From positions 1-50,767 of the forward strand of contig JAUWYK010000003.1 in NCBI GenBank assembly GCA_030615865.1: 50,767 nt of DNA. The letters are read 5' to 3'. Of this stretch, positions 1 to 7,497 are shown one piece after another. Each line of letters opens with the position of its first letter. Positions within the stretch are counted from its first letter, which is position 1. The notes under the pieces were generated by a model that saw only the letters and a program-made list of their open reading frames with translations, ran no database searches and was not told the origin of the DNA. The position numbers and the translations under genes are program-made. This DNA comes from Dehalococcoidia bacterium. Lineage in GTDB: Bacteria > Chloroflexota > Dehalococcoidia > Dehalococcoidales > JAUWYK01.

Positions 1-243
1 GACTCAATATACATTGAGACGAAACGAGGCAGAATTAAACAGAGGGCAGCTTTGGACACCGGGATTGATCCAAGGGTAGTGAGTGCCAGTTTGGACTGGT
101 GGTTTCCTGAGAAAGGCGCTTTAGAGCTATACGGCTGGGAAGAGTCAAACATCAATATTCTGACTGATGACAAGCCACCGTATAATCCCGAGATGGGGTC
201 AACTAACTTGAGGGGCTTTCTTTGCAAGGTATATAAAGCTTAG
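1..243 (+). CDS. Molybdopterin oxidoreductase, C-terminal fragment
   Basis: The frame is open from base 1 without a start codon, so this is the 3' end of a gene that begins outside the window; 80 residues are visible. The segment has the look of the C-terminal molybdopterin-dinucleotide-binding cap of DMSO-reductase-family enzymes: a RGRIKQRA strand, then an invariant-looking WWFPE, then WEESNINILT and a final GSTNLRGFLCKVYKA. This ending is typical of anaerobic formate dehydrogenase/thiosulfate-reductase-like catalytic subunits. The substrate cannot be told from this piece. It lies upstream of a tRNA gene on the same strand. A second, unrelated-looking molybdopterin enzyme sits at 10385. Confidence 0.8.
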   Translation, partial: DSIYIETKRGRIKQRAALDTGIDPRVVSASLDWWFPEKGALELYGWEESNINILTDDKPPYNPEMGSTNLRGFLCKVYKA

Positions 244-258
244 GGGGCTCTGCCAAGA

Positions 259-471
259 TCAAAGATATCCGCCCCTCCTTTTGTGTTTAGCATTGCCACA
301 GGTGAGGGAATTCAGGTAGTCGTTTATACCATCTGGCGTTAAAGGATAACTAACAAAGCTGCCCAATGTGAGTTGATATATCTCTAGCGTCTTCTTGCTT
401 GACCCTGATGCTCTGGATTTGATAAAATCTTCTAGATGGTATTTTGTGAACTGTTCACAACTATTGTTTAG
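259..471 (-). pseudogene. Truncated tyrosine recombinase (integrase) N-terminal stub
   Basis: On the minus strand about 66 residues resemble the SAM-like core-binding domain of phage/integron-type tyrosine recombinases: LEDFIKSRASGSSKKTLEIY, then a YPLT..GINDYLNSL stretch and CGNAKH, where full integrases continue with a second helix and the catalytic domain. Here the frame runs into a short foreign tail and stops at 259. No R..HxxR..Y catalytic half exists nearby. The stub abuts the tRNA-Gly gene at 480, the usual position of an integrase next to its attachment site. I infer the remnant of an integrated element. The assignment rests on pattern recognition of a short, fast-evolving domain. 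Confidence 0.5.
444..460. promoter_or_regulatory. Perfect 8-bp palindrome with 1-nt spacer
   Basis: TTGTGAAC, one T, then GTTCACAA. It lies 20 bases upstream of tRNA-Gly and at the 5' edge of the integrase stub. It has the form of a dimeric regulator or recombinase-arm site; which of these, if either, is unknown. Confidence 0.3.
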
Positions 472-479
472 CTTCAAAT

Positions 480-555
480 GCGGGAGTAACTCAGTTGGTA
501 GAGTCCCTGACTTCCAAGCAGGTTGTCGCGAGTTCGAGTCTCGTCTCCCGCTCCA
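480..555 (+). tRNA. tRNA-Gly (anticodon TCC)
   Basis: A 76-nt cloverleaf with encoded CCA. Acceptor arms GCGGGAG and CTCCCGC pair perfectly, the discriminator is T, the D-loop contains AGTTGGTAGA, the anticodon loop is CTTCCAA (anticodon TCC), and the T-loop TTCGAGT closes on GCGAG/CTCGT with one wobble. The anticodon stem has an A opposite G at its loop-closing pair (31-39), where most glycine tRNAs have a Watson-Crick pair; it is otherwise complete. The 3' end is a common integration target, consistent with the recombinase stub alongside. Confidence 0.95.
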
Positions 556-699
556 ATTGACCTGAAAGCCCGATTTCAGATACAAACTCGGTTAGAAAAC
601 TGCCTCAGACCAACCATATCGAGTTGTTAACCAGAGGCGCCGTGCGTGCGAGGAGGAACTGGTACAGACCTCCTGCCTAGTGAAGCATCTATTTACTCT

Positions 700-1644
700 C
701 TAGATGGCAACGTTTAACGCCGCGGGCAACACGTGAAAGCGGGCAGGGGCTTCTCCTAAAAGCTCGCCATCAGCCTGGAGAGACATCCGCTGTGTAGGTC
801 GTATCTCTATCTCTCTTGCCCTTTTCACGGTGACTTTGGGGTGAGTAAGGTGAGTGCCCCTGTAGATTCGGGGCAGCGACCGGAGAAGGTCTGGTTTGCT
901 TAAATCATCTATTATCAAGACATCAAAAAGGCCATCCATAGGGTCAGCGTTAGGCGCAGCAAACATACCCCCTCCCCCGTACTTACCGTTGCTCATCAGA
1001 ATAGTACAAACCTTCCTCTCCTCTGCTTGCCCATCCAGTTTAAGGAATACCTGCTTATTCTCGTAAAATAGGAGCGTAGTGAGTAATCCCATGAGGTAAG
1101 AAGGTAAGCTGCCTAAAGCTTTAAACCTTTGGGTGGTAGCTTTAACTACTTCGGCATCGAAACCCAGACCAGCAAAGTTTACAAAGAGCCGCTTCACCAT
1201 CTGCCCACTATTTACATATTCCACAACACCAAGGTCTACCAGGAGCTTTCTTGGGTTAGTGAGGCACCGGCAAGCCTCTTCATGGTGACGAGGTATACCG
1301 ATGGTGCGAATGTAATCATTACCTGCTCCTGTGCCTATGATGCCTAGCATAACATCTCCGATGCTACCAGCATCATATAGACCGTTCACAATCTCGTTTA
1401 TTGTGCCATCGCCGCCTACAGATACTACTAGCTCGCAGCCCTCCTTGGCAGCTGACCTGGCCAGTTCTATAGCATGGCCAGGAGCCTCTGTCAAATCATG
1501 CTCAAAGCGTAGCCCCATGCTTTTCAGTAGCGCCATAATCTGTGGCCATTTCTTAGCAGTTCTCCCAGCGCCAGCAATTGGATTGACGATGACCTTTGTT
1601 GGTGAGAAACGCCTTATTCTCTCCATAATGTTAGAGTTCCCCAT
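700..1644 (-). CDS. Diacylglycerol/lipid kinase family protein (YegS/DgkB-like)
   Basis: A 314-residue protein with the diacylglycerol-kinase catalytic fold: the N-terminal strand KVIVNPIAGAGRTAKKWP (from about residue 17), the nucleotide-binding GGDGT at 77-81 followed by INEIVNGL, and GTGAGNDYIR further on. Length fits the bacterial YegS/DgkB/BmrU group (about 290-330 residues). It probably phosphorylates a lipid or sphingoid-type substrate at the membrane face using ATP; the actual lipid is unknown. Two in-frame ATGs are possible, at 1644 and 1626 (residue 7); neither has a strong ribosome-binding site. It stands alone between the tRNA region and a divergently unrelated gene. Confidence 0.85.
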   Translation of the reverse strand: MGNSNIMERIRRFSPTKVIVNPIAGAGRTAKKWPQIMALLKSMGLRFEHDLTEAPGHAIELARSAAKEGCELVVSVGGDGTINEIVNGLYDAGSIGDVMLGIIGTGAGNDYIRTIGIPRHHEEACRCLTNPRKLLVDLGVVEYVNSGQMVKRLFVNFAGLGFDAEVVKATTQRFKALGSLPSYLMGLLTTLLFYENKQVFLKLDGQAEERKVCTILMSNGKYGGGGMFAAPNADPMDGLFDVLIIDDLSKPDLLRSLPRIYRGTHLTHPKVTVKRAREIEIRPTQRMSLQADGELLGEAPARFHVLPAALNVAI

Positions 1645-1916
1645 TCCCAGTTGCTGATTTCAGGTATGTCAATATAGCATACCATACTTCAAGGAGCTTG
1701 TGTATCCCCGGCGAGAATTTCTATGGCATAATACCAATCAGGCTGAACGAAAAGCCAGAATGTTCACCTCAACACCCGATTGCTTTAGGAGATTGGCATC
1801 CCGGCCCAGAGCAACTAGGTCCCGGGTTAAAAATAGCACTCAGTGAGGCAAGATTACAGGTCTCTGAAAAAATTGATAACAGCTACTTTCATCATAACTT
1901 GGTCTAAAACCCAGCC

Positions 1917-2543
1917 TCAGTCTAGGTATGCTGCCAGCCAATACTCATCAGTTTGTGGCTCTATGAAGTACACTTCATTGCCTATAATAGTGCTGTTCAA
2001 GGCATGACCCTCATTACCACCAGTAATTATAAGTTCCCCAGTGTCTGGTCTCCTGTAGTTCCAAACTGCTTGGATATTCATATGGAATCCTTTAGAGAGA
2101 GCAGCGTCTCGCAATGCGATTGCATAGTCGTCACAATCGTAGGTGCTCCAGTCTTGACCCGCTGTAATATTAACATACATATGGTGGTCAACATCTGACT
2201 CCTCGAGGAAGCCTTCCAATTCATAAGTACTCTCAAAATATCTCAGTTTACCGTTTTTCTTTAACTCATAATTGGTGCATCGCAACTCATGATTTTTGTC
2301 TGTTAGCTCGACTACAGTATCATTAGCCACTTCCAGCCTATTCTTAAGTTCATCCACGCTGCATACCAATTCAGTTATCTCGGTATTAGCCGACTCTGTT
2401 TGATAGCTAGCCCGAGTGAGTTCCGCATAGTAGTAATTTGCTGTTGCTTGGACAGTTTCCAAATCCTGGCGAGCAGTCAACCAAGCTATACCATTAAGTA
2501 TACAGACCAGAATCACAACTGCAGTCACAATCGCGGTTTTCAT
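1917..2543 (-). CDS. Membrane-anchored coiled-coil protein with transglutaminase-like C-terminal domain
   Basis: A 208-residue protein. Residues 4-24 form a hydrophobic signal anchor and about 30-100 a heptad-rich, charged segment likely to be a coiled coil. Residues 105-208 resemble the bacterial transglutaminase-like cysteine proteinase group: the nucleophile region YDCDDYA (Cys137), a downstream histidine in EGHALN (His180) and an acidic residue in YFIEPQTDE (Glu195 or Asp199), giving a plausible Cys-His-Asp/Glu triad. The active domain would face outside the membrane. A ribosome-binding AAAGGGA precedes the ATG. No partner gene is adjacent; its target is unknown. The triad is my assignment from spacing, not from an alignment. 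Confidence 0.6.
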   Translation of the reverse strand: MKTAIVTAVVILVCILNGIAWLTARQDLETVQATANYYYAELTRASYQTESANTEITELVCSVDELKNRLEVANDTVVELTDKNHELRCTNYELKKNGKLRYFESTYELEGFLEESDVDHHMYVNITAGQDWSTYDCDDYAIALRDAALSKGFHMNIQAVWNYRRPDTGELIITGGNEGHALNSTIIGNEVYFIEPQTDEYWLAAYLD

Positions 2544-2809
2544 AGCATCCCTTTTCAGGCTAGGGGGGAAATCTCACTTGCTTGCTTTGCCCTTTAGCAC
2601 TTAGCGGCTTTCCCTTAGGGATACCGTAACATATGCTCCCCATCTGGTGAAGTCTACAATAGTACCTTTTCAGTCCATACTTTCGTAGCATGACGATAGT
2701 CCTTAAGACATATAGCGGTGATACTTAGTATACGACTGACCGAGTACACGGTGCATAGTACAGTTTCAGCTTGAGTCATTGGAGGATGTATGACCACGGA
2801 TACAGGTTT

Positions 2810-4291
2810 CTAGCTACCTGCTTGGTGTGGGAAGAAATCTGGCCGGAAGGGGTCCCATCTACCTACCAGCCGGTCGAATGCAGGCTGTGGAAATGTCTTC
2901 TTGAACATCCGATAGTAATACAACTCTTCTACCGAAGATAACCAGGGATTACCCTCTATTTTATTGAATTCCTCCAGTTCGCTTTCGGATATTCCTTTTT
3001 CAGCCTGCGAGCGCATGATATATGCTACACCTGAACCCTGTGCAAAGAACCGCTTTGTCTGGTAGATGATATGGTCAGGTAGACAACCCTCAAATGCCTG
3101 GCGAACAATCCACTTACCCACCTGTTCCTCTCCGTAAATCTTGCAATCTATCGGAATCTTCATGCTGAAATCCATCACCTTGGCATCAAGGAAGGGCGTA
3201 CGAGCTTCTATGGAATTTGCGGCACTCAATCTATCTAGCCTTTGCAACGCTGTATTATGGGCGACATTGATAAGAAAATCTACTATACTGGCAACTTCCT
3301 CCTGGTTTTTCCCCTGCTTGAACTGTCCATCATACCCTCCAAGAAATTCATCTGCTCCCTCGCCGGTGAAAACGCAATTGGTGTGTGGGCTGACAAATCG
3401 TCCAGCTAGGGAATTGGCAATTGCCCCGTGCACACAGCTTTCCTCAAACATCTCTATGTGGTGGATAGCCTTGGGTAATATCTCGTTTATCTCCTTTTCA
3501 CCGAACATTAACACATGATGCTTAATGCCTAAGTAGCGGGTTACATCTCGAGCCAGAGGAAGGTCTTGTCCCTCCTCCGTACTTACTGTAAACGCTTCGA
3601 TATCTGGCTTTATTTGTACGGCCATGTATGTTATAAGGCTGCTATCTAAACCGCCGCTCAAGAGAATCCCTCCCACAGCATTGTCTTTCATCCGTTTCTC
3701 TACTGCCTCCATCAACAGCTGCTTTACTACCTTCCTAGCTTGCTCATAATTTTCGAATTCAGGAGTTTCTACAGCTTCGGATTTATATCTCTGGAACCCA
3801 AATTCCTGTGAGTAAACATAGCCAGGCGGGAATTCCTTAACATCGTCAGCTATACCAACCAGGCTCTTTGCCTCTGAGGCAAAGCACAGTTTCCCATCGC
3901 TGTGCCCATAATAAAGAGGCTTTATACCGGCCCAATCACGAGCCAGTATCATTTTCCCATTGTCATATACAGCACAGGCAAAGTCGCCATCTAACTTCTT
4001 GGCAAACTGGGCGCCAAACTTGTTATAGAAGTGGAGCACGGCCTCGGCATCATTCATGCTTGATTTTTCTGGATTATATACACGTCCATCAAGGACGACT
4101 GCTCTCTTACCATCAGAGGCATGATGTGAGCCAGCCTTCGAGTCTCCACCCACGTTCAGCTCACAACATCCCAGGTTTATCCCTTGCTGCCGGTTTATCC
4201 AGGCCTCGTGAGGACCTCTATGCTTGATTCTCTCAAGCATACGGTCTAACTCACCTTTGTCAGTGCCTTGAATTCCAGCAATTCCTGCCAT
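2810..4291 (-). CDS. Asparagine synthetase-like protein lacking the glutaminase cysteine
   Basis: A 493-residue AsnB-family protein: an N-terminal Ntn-type glutaminase-like domain (HRGPH near residue 25) and a C-terminal synthetase domain with the pyrophosphatase loop SGGLDSS near residue 215, plus GEGADEFLGGY further on. The best start is ATG 4291, seven bases after AAGGAG; a GTG at 4297 is possible. That start gives MAGIAGIQG, with Ala where glutamine-dependent enzymes have the catalytic Cys2, so it should not hydrolyse glutamine. Family members without this Cys include ammonia-dependent synthetases and beta-lactam/carbapenam synthetases that form amides intramolecularly. It is the last gene of the corrinoid methyltransferase cluster, 32 bases after the corrinoid protein, suggesting a linked substrate rather than asparagine supply. 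Confidence 0.85.
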   Translation of the reverse strand: MAGIAGIQGTDKGELDRMLERIKHRGPHEAWINRQQGINLGCCELNVGGDSKAGSHHASDGKRAVVLDGRVYNPEKSSMNDAEAVLHFYNKFGAQFAKKLDGDFACAVYDNGKMILARDWAGIKPLYYGHSDGKLCFASEAKSLVGIADDVKEFPPGYVYSQEFGFQRYKSEAVETPEFENYEQARKVVKQLLMEAVEKRMKDNAVGGILLSGGLDSSLITYMAVQIKPDIEAFTVSTEEGQDLPLARDVTRYLGIKHHVLMFGEKEINEILPKAIHHIEMFEESCVHGAIANSLAGRFVSPHTNCVFTGEGADEFLGGYDGQFKQGKNQEEVASIVDFLINVAHNTALQRLDRLSAANSIEARTPFLDAKVMDFSMKIPIDCKIYGEEQVGKWIVRQAFEGCLPDHIIYQTKRFFAQGSGVAYIMRSQAEKGISESELEEFNKIEGNPWLSSVEELYYYRMFKKTFPQPAFDRLVGRWDPFRPDFFPHQAGS

Positions 4292-4323
4292 AATCACTCT
4301 CCTTTCTTCAAGATTGCTACCTC

Positions 4324-5016
4324 TTAACTACCCTTCGCTTCTTGGAAAGCATCGAGTATATTAATGGCATGGAAACCGTCCACGCAATAGACATCGGCTC
4401 CTATTTCCTGAGCATATTCCTCAGAGACTGCTGCTCCCCCAATCAGGACTTTGACCTTATCCCTAAGACCATTCTCTTTCAGTGCTTCAATTATCTCCCC
4501 CATAACTACCATTGTGGTAGTTAGTAAAGCAGAAAGCCCTATAAAATCAGGCTTGTCTTCTCTAACAACTTCCACAATCTTTTCTGTAGGCACATCTGTG
4601 CCCAAGTCGTTTACCTCATAGCCGGCTCCTTTGAGCAGGATAGCAACAATATTTTTGCCAATATCATGAATGTCTCCCTTTACCGTGGCTATAGCAATTC
4701 TCCCTTTCGTTTCAATGTTCGAAGCTTCAAGATGCGGTTTTAGAATATCCATAGCTGCCCCCACTGCTTCGGCAGAGGCTAACATATCTGGGATAAAATA
4801 CTCCTTTGCCGCAAATTTCTCTCCTACAACCTGCATTCCCGCGGTCAGACACTGCATGATTATTGTCCCTGGAGAAATCTTCTTCTCTAGGGCTAACTGT
4901 ATTAGCTCCACTACCCCAGGCGTCCCTGATAGCTTTTCATCTATTCCTTCGTCATCCTTGGTCTTTCTTCCCTGAATAACATTCTCCCTAAGCAAGGCAA
5001 TTATGTCTTCACTCAT
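4324..5016 (-). CDS. Corrinoid (cobalamin-binding) methyltransferase protein, MtbC/MttC type
   Basis: 230 residues, the normal size for the corrinoid carrier of methylamine methyltransferase systems. The N-terminal helical cap (about 1-95) precedes a Rossmann-like B12 domain with the cobalt-ligating signature DIHDIGKN near residue 115, and then GLSALLTTTM and VLIGGAAV typical of the lower-face binding loops. It should accept a methyl group from the MttB-like enzyme encoded immediately upstream and present it to an acceptor methyltransferase, which is not in this window. Its ATG shares one base with the stop of the upstream mttB-like gene (TAATG), so the two are translationally coupled. Confidence 0.93.
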   Translation of the reverse strand: MSEDIIALLRENVIQGRKTKDDEGIDEKLSGTPGVVELIQLALEKKISPGTIIMQCLTAGMQVVGEKFAAKEYFIPDMLASAEAVGAAMDILKPHLEASNIETKGRIAIATVKGDIHDIGKNIVAILLKGAGYEVNDLGTDVPTEKIVEVVREDKPDFIGLSALLTTTMVVMGEIIEALKENGLRDKVKVLIGGAAVSEEYAQEIGADVYCVDGFHAINILDAFQEAKGS

Positions 5017-6560
5017 TACTCCTTCCTTTCTTCATATACGTTAAGCCTAGGCAATAGGCCGGGAATCTCTCGGAATATCTTAGAAGTGGTAGCTGGGTCT
5101 ATGTGCTCTACGGGTTTTGCCAGAAGCTCATTCATCCTCTCATAGGCTAGAGCGAACACATTATCGCTCTCCCCATCCCCTTCAAAGGGATAAGGCACTG
5201 AGATTTCCCCGCTACGCATAACAGGGCGGATATAGCGAATGTACAGCTTCTGTGGTGTTACCACCACCTCTCTTATCTGTTTCAGGGTCTCAGCAATCTC
5301 ATTTTCGCTAATCCGTGGCGACCTAAGGAAAAACTTGAGCATCTGGAAGTGGGCATCATCCAAGACGGCCTGGAGTAGACAGAAAACGGAGTTGCAATCA
5401 AGGAGACCGTATGCACAATGCAAATACTGGGGCCCACTCAAAGTGACTACTATATCTGAGAACAACCTCTCTATCGATGCCTGCTGTCCCGGGGTCTTAG
5501 TATCACAGACACCCGCGGTAGAATAGTTGGGTATCTTGTAGAATCGAGCCATTTGAGTGCAGTCAATATTGTACTGGCTGGTTTCAACGGAACCATAGGA
5601 ATCACTAAGGGTGTCCATCCGCGCTCTCACCGGCACGCTCCCATAGATTACCGGTGTTCCCTTGTTTACCAGCTGGCTCAATGTTATGCCTGCTAGAACC
5701 TCAGCATTTATTTGAGCCAAAATGCCTGCCTCCTTGATAGGAGCCGTGGTTCCAGCCTGGGGTGAGGCGGAAACCACGATGGGCAATCCTCTTCGGCAAA
5801 CCTCAATAAGAGTATCTGTAGTATCTTCAACAAACTGTAAGGGGCTCTTGACCAAACAGGTGATAAAGGAAATGATAGGATTTTCCTTAAGCTCCTTTTC
5901 ACCACCCACTATTAGTTTTGCCATGTTCACCACGTTGTCAAGTTGTTTCAAGCTGGTTAGCCCCGACATAAAATGTTTGGTGGTGTTATTCAAGGAAGCG
6001 AAGAATTTGTTAACATCTTTGTTATCTTCGGTAATGTCTTTATCCTGGATATTTACAGTACGGATGTAGCCATCCAGAGTCTCTAGGTGCTCACAGACAT
6101 GTGCTGAGTCGCATAGGTCAGCAACAGTCCCACGTCGCGGGTGAAATTCCGGCACCTGAATCTCAGTACCACGGTCAGATTTCCTAACATAGGTTGGAAA
6201 GTCAACATCCAGCCATATGTTCGTTTCAGAGCCAGAAATAAAGTATACCCTTGGCTCTTCACCATTCATTATCAAAGTATTTTCCGGGTTCCTGGCGCCT
6301 AATTTGACTGTCTTGGGTGCGCTATCGAGGGCATGGAGAACAAGTTTCTCTGGTATTTTCACAAGCCAGCAGGGACTATCACTGGAAGAAATTGATGTAA
6401 CCTCTGCCCCATTGCTATGGAATATCTCCGCAGCTTCGCGGTTAAAAGATACCAAGCCAGGGTCATTCAAAATCTGCATAGAAGCCTCGTGAATCTGCTT
6501 GACTTGTTCGTCAGTCATTCTTACATACGGATTATGGATTAATATTCCTTCTCTGGGCAC
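5016..6560 (-). CDS. mttB: MttB-family (trimethylamine-type) methyltransferase, non-pyrrolysine, copy 1
   Basis: 514 residues across the full MttB family length with no internal amber codon, so it belongs to the non-pyrrolysine branch, whose known members demethylate compounds such as glycine betaine, proline betaine and carnitine rather than trimethylamine. Recognisable family segments include DNTTKH-like NNTTKHFMSG, ISFITCLVKSPLQF, GTPVIYGSVP and IPNYSTAGVCDTKTPGQQA. The start is GTG at 6560 behind GAGGAGA. It is coupled by a one-base overlap to the corrinoid protein. The substrate is unknown; the adjacent isochorismatase-like hydrolase may release it. The symbol is used as a family label only. 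Confidence 0.88.
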   Translation of the reverse strand: MPREGILIHNPYVRMTDEQVKQIHEASMQILNDPGLVSFNREAAEIFHSNGAEVTSISSSDSPCWLVKIPEKLVLHALDSAPKTVKLGARNPENTLIMNGEEPRVYFISGSETNIWLDVDFPTYVRKSDRGTEIQVPEFHPRRGTVADLCDSAHVCEHLETLDGYIRTVNIQDKDITEDNKDVNKFFASLNNTTKHFMSGLTSLKQLDNVVNMAKLIVGGEKELKENPIISFITCLVKSPLQFVEDTTDTLIEVCRRGLPIVVSASPQAGTTAPIKEAGILAQINAEVLAGITLSQLVNKGTPVIYGSVPVRARMDTLSDSYGSVETSQYNIDCTQMARFYKIPNYSTAGVCDTKTPGQQASIERLFSDIVVTLSGPQYLHCAYGLLDCNSVFCLLQAVLDDAHFQMLKFFLRSPRISENEIAETLKQIREVVVTPQKLYIRYIRPVMRSGEISVPYPFEGDGESDNVFALAYERMNELLAKPVEHIDPATTSKIFREIPGLLPRLNVYEERKE

Positions 6561-6604
6561 AAGGTTTCTCCTCAGATTGACGTTTCTGCATCGATATACT
6601 GTTA

Positions 6605-7285
6605 TTATAGATAGTCCATAGAAAATCTGAATGCTGAGGTTCCACGTTTGCTAGTGCGTAGCATATCTATGAGTTGCTCTGTAGTTAATACTGAGCCGTA
6701 GGAACCCCTCACCTTCGCTAGTGTGGCCTTATGCAACTTCGGCCAGGAAGATGCTACCGCATCTTCTACTAAAATAACATCATAACCCTTGTTGAAACCG
6801 TCCTCAATGGAATTTTCTACGCAGATGCAGCTGTCTACGCCGGTGTATATGATTGTATCAGCACCTAAACTCTTTAGCCACAGCTCGAACTCAGTATCTT
6901 GAAAGGCAGAGTCCCTCCTTTTTATGACTATGTAGTCATTTTTTGCTGGGAGTAGCTCATCGATTATCTCTGCGTCCCATGTTCCTCTCACACATGCGGG
7001 AATTTTGGTGAATTCTAGTCTTCTCCTTGGTATGATACGGTGTAGTCTAGTGAGAAGGTCTATCCCTGATGCCTCTCTAACCTGTTGCGTGTAAAAGACC
7101 GGTATGCGTAGTTCATGACAGACATCAATAATCCTCTTCACATTAGGTATGATATTCCTGTAAATATTTATATCAACTCCAATACTGGCTCCGAACTTTT
7201 CGTAAGAGCCTCCATGTGCACAGAAGCCGTTCTGCATATCTATGACTGCTAGGACGGGATGAAATTCAGGTGCTCTTACGCGCAT
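6605..7285 (-). CDS. Isochorismatase-family cysteine hydrolase
   Basis: 226 residues of the isochorismatase/nicotinamidase-like fold. The catalytic triad can be placed: Asp16 in VIDMQNGF, Lys122 in VIKRRDSAF and the nucleophile Cys155 in TGVDSCICVE. The family includes nicotinamidase, N-carbamoylsarcosine amidase, ureidoacrylate amidohydrolase and biuret hydrolase. Lying 44 bases upstream of an MttB-type gene on the same strand, it may hydrolyse an amide or carbamoyl group from an N-methylated compound so that the methyltransferase can use it; N-carbamoylsarcosine-like chemistry would fit. That role is inference. The C-terminal tail of about 20 residues after the core is a little longer than usual. 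Confidence 0.82.
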   Translation of the reverse strand: MRVRAPEFHPVLAVIDMQNGFCAHGGSYEKFGASIGVDINIYRNIIPNVKRIIDVCHELRIPVFYTQQVREASGIDLLTRLHRIIPRRRLEFTKIPACVRGTWDAEIIDELLPAKNDYIVIKRRDSAFQDTEFELWLKSLGADTIIYTGVDSCICVENSIEDGFNKGYDVILVEDAVASSWPKLHKATLAKVRGSYGSVLTTEQLIDMLRTSKRGTSAFRFSMDYL

Positions 7286-7497
7286 TACAGTACCTGTCTC
7301 ACTTACCTCGAGATTTTTCTATACTCCTTCTTTTGGGCCTAAACCACAGCTGCTTGTCACGCTTCAATTTGCATTAGCCCACTATAGCACCCTTGTCGTA
7401 TGCTCTGATGTATCCTTTACACAAAGGGTTGTTATCCTTCCTGGCGATAGCTTCGGCAACAGACTTGTTTGATGTTTTCCCCGATTACCAGCATATG

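Noticed and set aside
1698..1907. 69-codon plus-strand frame
   Set aside because: No ribosome-binding site, no domain-like sequence, sits between two minus-strand genes.
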